From Catellatospora sp. KI3 (lineage in GTDB: Bacteria; Actinomycetota; Actinomycetes; Mycobacteriales; Micromonosporaceae): a stretch of DNA of 64,000 nucleotides. The notes under the pieces are model-generated. The model had not been told where the DNA came from and searched no databases. It saw only the letters and a list, made by a program, of their open reading frames with translations. This document shows, in pieces, positions 50,389-58,359 of this stretch (within the stretch, counting starts at the first letter, position 1; every line of letters begins with the position of its first letter). The stretch is taken from NCBI RefSeq assembly GCF_029948125.1, contig NZ_JASAMB010000019.1, positions 120,777 to 184,776 of the forward strand, in the 5' to 3' direction. The position numbers and the translations under genes were made by a program.

Positions 50389-51147
50389 TCACGGCTTGCG
50401 CGCCTCGATCAGGAACCGGGTGCTGTACGCGGTGAACGACCCGTCCCGCCCGATCAGCTCGTGCAGCTCGCGCAGCTTGCCGCGATGGGTCGCCACGTCG
50501 AAGCCCGGCACGATCCAGATCACCTCGCGCAGGTAGACCACCACCGCCGCGACGTCGAAGAACTCCGTACGCAGCGAGGCTGACCGCAGGTCCAGCACCT
50601 CCAGCCCGGCCTGCCGCGCCCCCGCCGCCGCCACCTCGGGGTCGCGGGCGGTGCCGCCGTCCAGCGGGCCGAGGAAGAACTCGGCCAGCCCGAACATCGA
50701 GCGCGGCCCCACCTGCTGCGACAGGTACGTCCCGCCCGGGGTCAGCACCCGCGCCACCTCAGCCCAGTCGGTGACGGTCGGGTGGCGGCTCACCACCAGG
50801 TCGAACGAAGCGTCCGGGAACGGCAGCGGGTCGCGGTCGGCGTGCTCGACCACGCGCGCGCCCAGGTGGGCCAGGTGGCGCCGGGCCAGGGCCAGGTTCG
50901 GCGGCCAGCCCTCGGTCGCGACCAGCACCGGCGGGGCCTGCCCCAGTTCGCCGGTCACCTCGCCGCCGCCGGTCTGCAGGTCCAGGGCCGCGCGGGCGGT
51001 GGCCATCCGCCGCGCGAGCAGCTTCGCGTACCCCCATGCGGGCCGCTGCTCGGTGGCCCGCCCCTCGAACCAGGAGAAGTCCCAGCCGTCCACCGGCACG
51101 GCCGCGCCCTCGGCCAGCAGCTCGTCGAATGTCCGATCTTGGCTCAC
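50389..51147 (-). CDS. class I SAM-dependent methyltransferase
   Basis: A 252-residue Rossmann-fold methyltransferase. Motif I is LDLQTGGGEV near residue 70, VLVATEGWPPNLALA is the acidic-loop strand, and DPLPFPDASFDLVVSRHPTV and ARVLTPGGTYLSQQVG are the later motifs. It resembles the COG2226-like proteins of actinobacteria; the substrate is unknown. The start is GTG at 51147, divergent from the P450 gene, with a 124-bp gap between them. Confidence 0.88.
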   Translation of the reverse strand: MSQDRTFDELLAEGAAVPVDGWDFSWFEGRATEQRPAWGYAKLLARRMATARAALDLQTGGGEVTGELGQAPPVLVATEGWPPNLALARRHLAHLGARVVEHADRDPLPFPDASFDLVVSRHPTVTDWAEVARVLTPGGTYLSQQVGPRSMFGLAEFFLGPLDGGTARDPEVAAAGARQAGLEVLDLRSASLRTEFFDVAAVVVYLREVIWIVPGFDVATHRGKLRELHELIGRDGSFTAYSTRFLIEARKP

Positions 51148-51271
51148 GGGGCCAGTCTCAACTGACTTATCCTGAATGTCGACTGATTTCACGCGAAAAC
51201 CATCGACCGGGCCGAGTTCGGCCACTACCATCCACGTAGTTAAATCGATTCGTCGCGTGAGGGGAACACCG
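51148..51271. promoter_or_regulatory. divergent promoter region of the methyltransferase and P450 genes
   Basis: This 124-bp region is AT-richer than its flanks. It has two similar AACTGACTTATCC and CGACTGATTTCACG segments and an AT-rich TAGTTAAAT near 51237–51245 that could be the P450 -10 region. A GAGGGGA ribosome site precedes the P450 ATG. No clear palindrome was found. Confidence 0.4.
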
Positions 51272-52480
51272 ATGACGCAGACGCCTCAGGTCATGCCCGC
51301 CCGGAACTACCCGTTCGGCGAGGCCGACCGGCTCAATCTCGATCCGTTCTACGCCCACCTGCGCGGCGCCGAGCCGCTGACCCGGGTGCGGCTGCCGTAC
51401 GGCGAGGAGGCCTGGCTGGCCACCCGCTACGACGACGTGCGCCTGGTGCTCGGCGACGCGCGGTTCAGCCGGGCCGCCGGCGTCGGGCGCGACGAGCCGC
51501 GCACCCACCCGCGCCAGGGCGACTCCGGCATGCTGTCGATGGACCCGCCCGAGCACACCCGGCTGCGCAAGCTGATCGCCAAGGCGTTCACCGCCCGCCG
51601 CGTGGAGACGCTGCGCCCCCGCACCCAGGAGATCGCGACCGGGCTGCTCGACGCGTTCGAGGCCAAGGGCACCCCGGGCGACCTGGTCGAGCACTTCTCC
51701 ACCCCGCTGCCGGTCGCGGTCATCTGCGAGCTGCTGGGCGTGCCGTTCGAGGACCGCGACAAGTTCCAGGTCTGGTCCGAGGCGATCATCTCCACCACCT
51801 CGCTCACCCCGCAGCAGATCCAGGACTACCTCGACAGCCTGTGGGGGTACATCGCGCAGCTCATCGCCCAGCGCCGGGTCGCCGAGACCGACGACCTGCT
51901 CGGCGCGCTCGTCCGCACCCGCGACGAGGACAACGACCGGCTGTCCGAGCAGGAGCTGGTGCAGCTGTCGGCGGGCCTGCTCGCCGCCGGGCACGAGACC
52001 ACGGTCACCCAGATCCCCAACTTCGTGTACGTGCTGCTCACCAACCCCGACCGCTGGCGTGAACTGGTCGCCCACCCCGACCGGGTCCCGGCCGCCGTCG
52101 AGGAGCTGATGCGGTACGTGCCACTGGGCACCGCCGCCGCGTTCGCCCGGTACGCCACCGAGGACATCATGCTCGGCGACATCCTCGTCCGCGCCGGTGA
52201 GCCGGTGCTCGGCTCGCTCGCCTCCGCCAACCGGGACGAGCGGATCTTCGACCACCCCGACGAGCTGGACTTCGCCCGCGAGGTCAACCCGCACATGGGC
52301 TTCGGCCACGGCCCCCACCACTGCGTCGGCGCGCAGCTGGCCAGAATGGAGCTCCAGGTGGCGATCGGCTCGCTGGTCGCCCGTTTCCCGAACCTGGAAC
52401 TGGCCGTCGCCGAGGAGGAGCTGGAGTGGAAGAAGGGCATGCTGGTCCGGGGTCTGCGAGCGCTGCCGGTGCGCTGGTGA
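51272..52480 (+). CDS. cytochrome P450
   Basis: A 402-residue bacterial class I P450 with the I-helix oxygen-binding AGHETT (residues 239–244), a SMDPPEHTRLRKLIAKAFT segment (C helix), and the heme loop FGHGPHHCVGAQLAR with the thiolate Cys at residue 351. It resembles CYP105/CYP107-type tailoring enzymes. The 3Fe-4S ferredoxin gene overlaps its stop (GTGA) and is the obvious electron donor. No reductase is nearby, nor a biosynthetic core, so the substrate is unknown. Confidence 0.95.
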   Translation: MTQTPQVMPARNYPFGEADRLNLDPFYAHLRGAEPLTRVRLPYGEEAWLATRYDDVRLVLGDARFSRAAGVGRDEPRTHPRQGDSGMLSMDPPEHTRLRKLIAKAFTARRVETLRPRTQEIATGLLDAFEAKGTPGDLVEHFSTPLPVAVICELLGVPFEDRDKFQVWSEAIISTTSLTPQQIQDYLDSLWGYIAQLIAQRRVAETDDLLGALVRTRDEDNDRLSEQELVQLSAGLLAAGHETTVTQIPNFVYVLLTNPDRWRELVAHPDRVPAAVEELMRYVPLGTAAAFARYATEDIMLGDILVRAGEPVLGSLASANRDERIFDHPDELDFAREVNPHMGFGHGPHHCVGAQLARMELQVAIGSLVARFPNLELAVAEEELEWKKGMLVRGLRALPVRW

Positions 52481-52701
52481 GCGGGCAGTGGCGGGTCCAG
52501 GTCGACCGTGACCGGTGCATCGGCTCCGGCCTGTGCGCGGGCACCGCGCCGGACCACTTCGAGCTGGTCGACAAGAAGTCCCGCCCCCTGCGTGACCTGG
52601 TCGACCCGAGCGAGGACGTCTCCGACGCGGCCGACTGCTGCCCCGTCGAAGCCATCCTGGTCACCGACGCCACCACCGGCACCACCATCGCCCCCGCCTG
52701 A
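52477..52701 (+). CDS. 3Fe-4S ferredoxin partner of the P450
   Basis: A 74-residue ferredoxin with DRCIGSGLCAGTAPDHF and AADCCPVEAILV. The cluster ligands are C-x5-C and the later Cys before Pro, the single-cluster pattern of P450-associated ferredoxins. The start is GTG at 52477, overlapping the P450 stop. The acidic surface and length fit the family. Confidence 0.93.
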   Translation: MSGQWRVQVDRDRCIGSGLCAGTAPDHFELVDKKSRPLRDLVDPSEDVSDAADCCPVEAILVTDATTGTTIAPA

Positions 52702-52735
52702 CCCTCTCGAACAGGCGCACCCCGCCCCGCCCTAC

Positions 52736-52800
52736 ATTGACGATGGCCTATCTAGAAGACGATTTTCCAAGATTCGTCCTCTAGATAGGCCAGCGTCAAT
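52736..52800. repeat. AT-rich 27-bp inverted repeat (family D)
   Basis: The arms at 52736–52762 and 52774–52800 (outer ATTGACG…, core TGGCCTATCTAGA) pair at 25 of 27 positions around an 11-nt loop. The base composition is far below the local GC level. It lies 34 bp after the ferredoxin stop. It could be a terminator, but its length, AT content and XbaI-like TCTAGA core suggest a small mobile-element relic. Only one copy is in this window. Confidence 0.85.
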
Positions 52801-52943
52801 CAAAGGCGGGGGCGGGGGCGGGGGCGGCTGGGGGTGACGTCGCTGACAGTGGGGGCGGCGGTGGCGGCGGGATTCGGCGTCGGGCGGTGCGCTTGCGTAC
52901 AGTTTGCGGGCATGGTGGGCCAGCGCACGGGACGGACAGGGGC

Positions 52944-54392
52944 ATGACGGTCGACGAGTACGGGCAGGGCATCGACCCGGACCGCCTGGAAGCCTGCCTG
53001 AACGTCCTCGCCGAGGTGGAGAAGCTGCCCCCGGCGCACCCCGACGCCGTCGCGGTGCGCCGCGCCGTGGGCCACCTGTTCAAGGTCGTCAAGCAGCAGC
53101 GGCGCCGGGACCGGCGCGAGGAGATCCTCGCCGCCGACGAGGCGGTCACCGCCGCGACGGCCACCGGGGCACCGGGCCGCATCGACGACGAGACGGCGGG
53201 CGTGTTCGGCCTGTCCTCGCCGACCGAGGGCGACATCGCGGGCCACCTGCGCCAGGCGCGGGCCTGCTACATCTGCAAGGACCGCTACACCCAGGTGGAC
53301 GCGTTCTACCACCAGCTGTGCCCGCCGTGCGCCACGCTGAACCGGGAGCGCCGCGAGGCCCGCGCCGACCTGACCGGGCGCCGCGCGCTGCTGACCGGCG
53401 GCCGCGCCAAGATCGGCATGTACATCGCGCTGCGGCTGCTGCGCGACGGCGCGCACACCACGATCACCACCCGGTTCCCCAACGACGCGGTGCGGCGGTT
53501 CAAGGCGCAGCCCGACAGCGCGGACTGGCTGCACCGGCTGCGCGTCGTCGGCATCGACCTGCGCGACCCGGCCCAGGTGGTGGCGCTGGCCGACTCGGTC
53601 GCGGCGCAGGGCCCGCTGGACATCCTGATCAACAACGCGGCGCAGACGGTGCGCCGGTCGCCGCAGGCGTACGCGCAGCTGCTGGCGGCCGAGGCGGCGC
53701 CGCTGCCGGACGGTCCGCTGCCGGAGCTGCTCGCGTTCGGGCACTACCGGGGCGACAGCCCGGCGGCCGCGGCGATCCAGGCGATGCCGCACCAGCAGCT
53801 CAGCCCGGAGCTGGTGACCTCGCTGGCGCTGTCCACCGGCGGGGCGTCGCTGGACCGGATCGCCGCCCACACCGCGATCGACGCGGGCGGCCTGGTGCCG
53901 GACCTGGACGACAGCAACAGCTGGGTGCAGGTGGTGCAGGAGGTCGACCCGATCGAGCTGCTGGAAGTGCAGCTGTGCAACGTCACCGCCCCGTTCGTGC
54001 TGGTCAGCCGCTTGCGGGCGGCGCTGGCGGCCTCGCCCGCGCGGCGCAAGTACGTGGTGAACGTGTCGGCGATGGAGGGGCAGTTCAGCCGGCGGTACAA
54101 GGGGCCGGGGCACCCGCACACGAACATGGCGAAGGCGGCGCTGAACATGCTGACCCGCACGAGCGCGGGCGAGATGCTGACCGACGGCATCCTGATGACC
54201 GCGGTCGACACGGGCTGGATCACCGACGAGCGCCCGCACCCGACGAAGATCCGGATGGCCGAGGCGGGTTTCCACGCCCCGCTGGACCTGGTCGACGGCG
54301 CGGCCCGGGTGTACGACCCGGTCGTGCGCGGCGAGCTCGGCGAGGACCTGTACGGCTGCTTCCTGAAGGACTACAAGCCCTCGCCCTGGTGA
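52944..54392 (+). CDS. atypical SDR-family protein with an N-terminal zinc-finger-like segment
   Basis: A 482-residue protein. Residues 1–140 are helical and carry a four-Cys cluster (CYIC at 108–111, CPPC at 126–129), probably a zinc site. From residue 142 a Rossmann domain begins with LLTGGRAKIGMY (the TGxxxxxG motif) and has ILINNAAQ. The active-site region reads VNVSAMEG… and HPHTNMAKAALNML: the Lys of Y-x3-K is present but Thr stands in the Tyr position. A long insert lies at about residues 240–320. Oxidoreductase activity is therefore uncertain. AGGGGC precedes the ATG at 52944. Confidence 0.82.
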   Translation: MTVDEYGQGIDPDRLEACLNVLAEVEKLPPAHPDAVAVRRAVGHLFKVVKQQRRRDRREEILAADEAVTAATATGAPGRIDDETAGVFGLSSPTEGDIAGHLRQARACYICKDRYTQVDAFYHQLCPPCATLNRERREARADLTGRRALLTGGRAKIGMYIALRLLRDGAHTTITTRFPNDAVRRFKAQPDSADWLHRLRVVGIDLRDPAQVVALADSVAAQGPLDILINNAAQTVRRSPQAYAQLLAAEAAPLPDGPLPELLAFGHYRGDSPAAAAIQAMPHQQLSPELVTSLALSTGGASLDRIAAHTAIDAGGLVPDLDDSNSWVQVVQEVDPIELLEVQLCNVTAPFVLVSRLRAALAASPARRKYVVNVSAMEGQFSRRYKGPGHPHTNMAKAALNMLTRTSAGEMLTDGILMTAVDTGWITDERPHPTKIRMAEAGFHAPLDLVDGAARVYDPVVRGELGEDLYGCFLKDYKPSPW

Positions 54393-55075
54393 CCGGCGAG
54401 CAGCGCCGACCCGTCCCGTTCGGTGACCCCGGCCGGGGCGGCGGCGTCCAGCACGGTCAGCGCCGCGTGGTAGCCGTCGCCGGGTGACAGCGTGTACATC
54501 GCGGACCCGGCGACGATCTCGGGCCGCCCGTCGTAGCGGTGCAGCCGGGGCGGCTCGTGCGGGGCGGAGACCTCGATCTTGGTCATCGCCGTCCGCAGCC
54601 CGTCGCCGGTGGCCTTGAGCACCGACTCCTTGCGCGTCCAGTACGTGTAGAACCCGGCCTGGTCGGGGACGCCTCGGGCCAGTTCGGCGGGGCTGAGCGC
54701 CAGCCGGGACAGGCCGGCGACGTCGCGGTCGGGCACGGCCTGCTCGACGTCGACGCCCAGCGGGCCGCCCCGGCCCAGGACCACCGCGATCCGGTCGCCG
54801 GAGTGGGACACCGACACGTGCAGGCCGGTGCCGGGCAGCACCGGGCGCCCGTGCGGGACCGCGCAGTCGGGGCAGGACCGCTCGACCCGTACCGAATGAG
54901 GATCTTGACTTAGCTCCTGTCCGGCGGCCAGGCGCAGCAGCGCGGCGGCCGCGGTCTGCCGGGCCTGGTCCTCGGGCCGGCGCAGCGCGGCCCGGCGCTG
55001 CCGCTCGGCGTCGCTGAGCAGGTCCAGGTGCGCGGGCCGGACGTCGGCGGGGCAGGCCCACCAGACCGCGATCAC
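54371..55075 (-). CDS. 4'-phosphopantetheinyl transferase (Sfp type)
   Basis: A 234-residue Sfp-superfamily enzyme. LHVSVSHSGDRIAVVLGR, GPLGVDVEQAVPDRD (metal-binding Asp/Glu) and FYTYWTRKESVLKATGDGL are the defining motifs. It transfers phosphopantetheine from CoA to carrier-protein serines. No carrier protein, PKS or NRPS gene is in the window, so it probably serves clusters elsewhere. The start is GTG at 55075 (GTGA overlap with the hydrolase stop); GTG at 55078 is possible. It overlaps the convergent SDR gene by 22 bp. Confidence 0.92.
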   Translation of the reverse strand: MIAVWWACPADVRPAHLDLLSDAERQRRAALRRPEDQARQTAAAALLRLAAGQELSQDPHSVRVERSCPDCAVPHGRPVLPGTGLHVSVSHSGDRIAVVLGRGGPLGVDVEQAVPDRDVAGLSRLALSPAELARGVPDQAGFYTYWTRKESVLKATGDGLRTAMTKIEVSAPHEPPRLHRYDGRPEIVAGSAMYTLSPGDGYHAALTVLDAAAPAGVTERDGSALLAGHQGEGL

Positions 55076-56076
55076 CACCTGGCCTCGAACTTCGACACCC
55101 CGGACTTCGTGCCGTCGCCGGACAGCCGGGACCTGGCGGCGGCGTCGCTGTACATGGTCCAGCGCAGGAAGTCGGTCATCGTCTTCATGACCTGGTCGAA
55201 GCCCTTGGCGCTGGGGCCGAGGTACTCGCCGTGGCCCTGGCCGAGCAGGGTGAGGAAGCCCTTGGGCCAGCTCGTCCCGGTGTAGGCGTTGCGGCCGGTC
55301 TGGTAGGTGACGGTCGGGTCCTTGTCGCCGTGCACGAACAGCACCGGCGTGCGGGCGCCCTTGAACGCGCCCATCGAGCCCCCGGCGATCACGATCGCCG
55401 CTCTGACCCGGGTGTCGCGCTTGTTGGCCAGCACCCCGGCGGAGGTGAACCCGCCCGCCGAGTGGCCGCCGACGGCGACGTGCGCCGCGTCGAGGTGGCC
55501 GCGCAGCCCGTCGCCCGAGGTCGTGTCCAGCTTCAGCACCCGTGTGATCACCTCGCTGACGTCGGCGGGCTGGTTGCCCATGTCGCCGGCGTTGAACGGG
55601 TCGGCGTCGCGGTTGGTCGACGGGAAGGTCGGCGCGGCCACCACGAATCCGGCCGCGGCCAGCCGCCGGGTGATCTGCTCGTAGTACGCGGGCAGCCCGT
55701 GCAGGCCGTGGCTGAACACGACCAGCGGGAACCGGCCGGGCGCCACCGGCGCGTTCGCCTTCGGCGAGCCCCCGGCCCTGCCGGTGGCCGGATACCAGAC
55801 GGTGGTGGGCAGGCTGCGGCCGCCGCGCGAGAACTTCAGCGTGCGTACGCCCACCGCCAGCGCCGCCCTGGGCGCGCCCGCCGGGGCCGGCGGCGAGGCG
55901 GAGGCGCTCGCCGAGGGCGACGGTGCCGTCGAGGCGAGCGGCGCGACGGCGGCCGTGCCGCTCGGGGCGGGGGCCGCCACCGGGTCGGGGTGCCACTGCG
56001 GATCGGTGGCGGTGCAGCCGCTCAGGGCGGCCAGCGTCAGGCACAGGGCGAGGCGGGTGAGGGGTCGGACCGGCAC
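55072..56076 (-). CDS. lipoprotein alpha/beta hydrolase (PAF-acetylhydrolase/chlorophyllase-like)
   Basis: A 334-residue exported lipoprotein with a lipobox LAALSGC (Cys near residue 21) and a Ser/Pro/Ala linker to about residue 70. The hydrolase domain has VVFSHGLHGLPAYYEQ, the nucleophile elbow VAVGGHSAGGFTSAGV, VLFVHGDKDPTV (Asp) and LLGQGHGEYL (His). The triad is complete. It may be an esterase acting on lipids or polyesters; the substrate is unknown. The start is GTG at 56076. Confidence 0.88.
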   Translation of the reverse strand: MPVRPLTRLALCLTLAALSGCTATDPQWHPDPVAAPAPSGTAAVAPLASTAPSPSASASASPPAPAGAPRAALAVGVRTLKFSRGGRSLPTTVWYPATGRAGGSPKANAPVAPGRFPLVVFSHGLHGLPAYYEQITRRLAAAGFVVAAPTFPSTNRDADPFNAGDMGNQPADVSEVITRVLKLDTTSGDGLRGHLDAAHVAVGGHSAGGFTSAGVLANKRDTRVRAAIVIAGGSMGAFKGARTPVLFVHGDKDPTVTYQTGRNAYTGTSWPKGFLTLLGQGHGEYLGPSAKGFDQVMKTMTDFLRWTMYSDAAARSRLSGDGTKSGVSKFEARW

Positions 56077-56116
56077 CCGCCGAGCCTAGCCCCCCACCCG
56101 CCTCTTTCCTACCGTC

Positions 56117-58189
56117 CTATTTGACCTTGAGCTTGATGGGCATGCTGCGGTCGGTGCCGACCCGGCCGTACAGGGTGTACTCCCCCGGCTTGAAGGTCGG
56201 ACCGGCCGCCACGCGCAGCGCGCCCTTCACGCACGACGAGCTCGACTTGCCGTTCCAGCCGACGGTCACCACCAGCTCCCGGCCGGCCGCCAGGTTCATC
56301 ACCTGGTGCCCGCGCGGGGCGCCGCAGTCGTCGGAGGACCAGACCTTGTCCGTGCCGTGGGTGATGAACAGCTCCTGCATGTCGGCGCCGACGTCGCGGC
56401 TGCACGCGTGCTTCGAGGCGTTCTTGATGACCAGGGTCAGGCTGGTGCCCGCGCCCTTGGCCAGCTCCGTCCTGCCCGCCCGCGCGGTGACCAGCAGCTC
56501 GCCGTCGGTGCACTCGGCCTTCGACCCGGCCGGACGGTTGTCCGGCTCGCCGCCGACGTAGCGCACCCGGAAGATCTTGGCCTGCGGCGCGGCCGGGTCG
56601 AAGCTGTCCTCGGTGTACAGGCCGGTGAAGTAGAGCGCGTCCGGGCCCGCCGCCAGCCCGGCGACGCTGGTCTTGCCGAAGCCGTTGTACTCGACCAGGG
56701 TCTTGGGCGCCCCGACCGTGCCGTTGCCGTTGAAGCTGAACTCGACGATCCGCTTGCCGCGCTCCTGCGGTCCGGCCGCGAAGGTGGGGCCGCTCTCGGA
56801 GACGTACGCGCGGCCGAACTTCTCCTTCGGGAAGCCCGCGCTCTGGTAGTTCTCCGCCTGCACGAACGTGATGTTCACCGGCGCGTGCGTGACCGGCCAG
56901 TTGTACAGGGCCCGCTTGCGCAGGCTCTCGCCGGTCACGTCCCAGCCGTAGTCGGCGCCCTTGACCACCCGCGCGAACCGGTCGTTGCTCGACGGCCCGT
57001 TCTCCACCGAGTAGTGCTGGCCGTCGGCGGCCCGCCACGCCCCGCCGAACGGGTTGCGGAAGCCCGACGCCCACACGTAGTCGCGGGCCTTCTTGCTGTC
57101 CGCCGCGTCGTAGAACGGATTGTCCTCCGGCGCCGTGCCGTCCAGGTTCATCCGCAGCACCTTGCCGCGCATCGAGTCCAGCTTGCGCGCGGAGCTGGGC
57201 GTGAAGCCGTCGCCCATGTGCACGTACAGCTTGCCGTCCGGCCCGATGGTCAGGTTCGAGATCTGGTGCGAGGCCTCCTGCGACTCGCCCTTCATCTCGA
57301 TGACCGTCGTCGCGCTCGCCGCCGTGAAGCCGCCGTCGGTGCTGTGGAACCGCACGATCTTCGGGTACGTCTGGTCGCCGCTGCGGAACAGCATGCTGGC
57401 GAACACGTCACCGCTCTTCGGCTCCACCACGATGCCGGTCAGCCCGATCTCCCCCGCCCCCGGGAAGTTGCCGCGCGGATCGAAGTTCAGCAGGTCCTTC
57501 GCGTACGTGCCGACCTGGAAGTCCCCCCGGACCACCTTGATCGTGCCGTACAGCTCGGTCACGTAGAACATCGGCTTGCCGGGGCTGACGTTGTGCTCGG
57601 GCACCATGGCGATGTTCACCGGCAGCGACAGCCCGTCCACGACCTCCTCCACCTTGTACCCCGGCTGCTTGACGACCCACTGCTTCGCCCCCGGCAGCGG
57701 CTTGCGCTCCTTGGCGGTGCGGAACGGCCGCGAGGTGTACCCGCTCCACTCCGCGGCCAGGTCGCCGCTGGAGTCCTTGTGCCGTACCCGCAGCTCGTAG
57801 TCGCGGTCGGGCAGCAGGTCGTGCCGGTCGACGAAGGCGTTGACGAAGTCGCCGTCGCCCAGGTGCGCGTGGGTCTTCTGCACGCCGCCGATGCAGTCGG
57901 CGAACCACACCCGCTCGTGCGGCTGCGCGGTCCAGATCTCCCAGTCGGTGCAGACGTGCTCGCTGCCCGCGTCCGCGTCCTGCATCGGCCGGGTCTCCAT
58001 GTGCACGTCGGCGGCGCTGACCAGCGCGCCGTCGGCGGCGGGTTCGGTGATCACCGGTTGCAGCGGCGCGACGAAGGCCGGACCGGCCTGCCCGGCCTGG
58101 TTCTGGCAGGCGACGAAGACTCCTGCGAACGTCAGCAGGAGCACCGCCAGCACCGATTCGCCCGCGATCGCGATCTTTCGCGCGTCCAT
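56117..58189 (-). CDS. exported PQQ-dependent sugar dehydrogenase-like protein
   Basis: A 690-residue multidomain protein. An N-terminal signal/anchor (residues 8–30, ending near VACQ) precedes an Ig/FN3-like domain (40–150) and a six-bladed soluble glucose dehydrogenase-like propeller (about 165–520, with GEIGLTGIVVEP, HQISNLTIGPDGKLYVHMGD and ASGFRNPFGGAW). A C-terminal beta-sandwich resembles DUF4232 (CTDGELLVTARAG to the end). It may oxidise sugars or simply bind glycans; PQQ use is by family. The ATG at 58189 follows GGGGGG. Confidence 0.85.
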   Translation of the reverse strand: MDARKIAIAGESVLAVLLLTFAGVFVACQNQAGQAGPAFVAPLQPVITEPAADGALVSAADVHMETRPMQDADAGSEHVCTDWEIWTAQPHERVWFADCIGGVQKTHAHLGDGDFVNAFVDRHDLLPDRDYELRVRHKDSSGDLAAEWSGYTSRPFRTAKERKPLPGAKQWVVKQPGYKVEEVVDGLSLPVNIAMVPEHNVSPGKPMFYVTELYGTIKVVRGDFQVGTYAKDLLNFDPRGNFPGAGEIGLTGIVVEPKSGDVFASMLFRSGDQTYPKIVRFHSTDGGFTAASATTVIEMKGESQEASHQISNLTIGPDGKLYVHMGDGFTPSSARKLDSMRGKVLRMNLDGTAPEDNPFYDAADSKKARDYVWASGFRNPFGGAWRAADGQHYSVENGPSSNDRFARVVKGADYGWDVTGESLRKRALYNWPVTHAPVNITFVQAENYQSAGFPKEKFGRAYVSESGPTFAAGPQERGKRIVEFSFNGNGTVGAPKTLVEYNGFGKTSVAGLAAGPDALYFTGLYTEDSFDPAAPQAKIFRVRYVGGEPDNRPAGSKAECTDGELLVTARAGRTELAKGAGTSLTLVIKNASKHACSRDVGADMQELFITHGTDKVWSSDDCGAPRGHQVMNLAAGRELVVTVGWNGKSSSSCVKGALRVAAGPTFKPGEYTLYGRVGTDRSMPIKLKVK

Positions 58190-58274
58190 GCCGTGCCCCC
58201 CGCAGTCGTCCCCCAACTGCGGCGAGGCTACAAAGATCAGCTCCAAATACGGGCATAACACGCTGAAATAGGAC

Positions 58275-58334
58275 GCATTTTCGGGGAAAGTGCACGAATC
58301 TTGGCCCGCTTTCCAGCACTTTCCCCGAAACTGC
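58275..58334. repeat. family A palindrome pair (copy A6)
   Basis: GCATTTTCGGGGAAAGTGC at 58275–58293 and GCACTTTCCCCGAAACTGC at 58316–58334, with the 41-nt phase and an ACGAATCTTGG spacer start. It lies upstream of the PQQ-type dehydrogenase gene and downstream of the fatty-acid methyltransferase gene, both on the minus strand. Confidence 0.9.
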
Positions 58335-58359
58335 ACGTACCCACCGCGTGGACGGCCGG

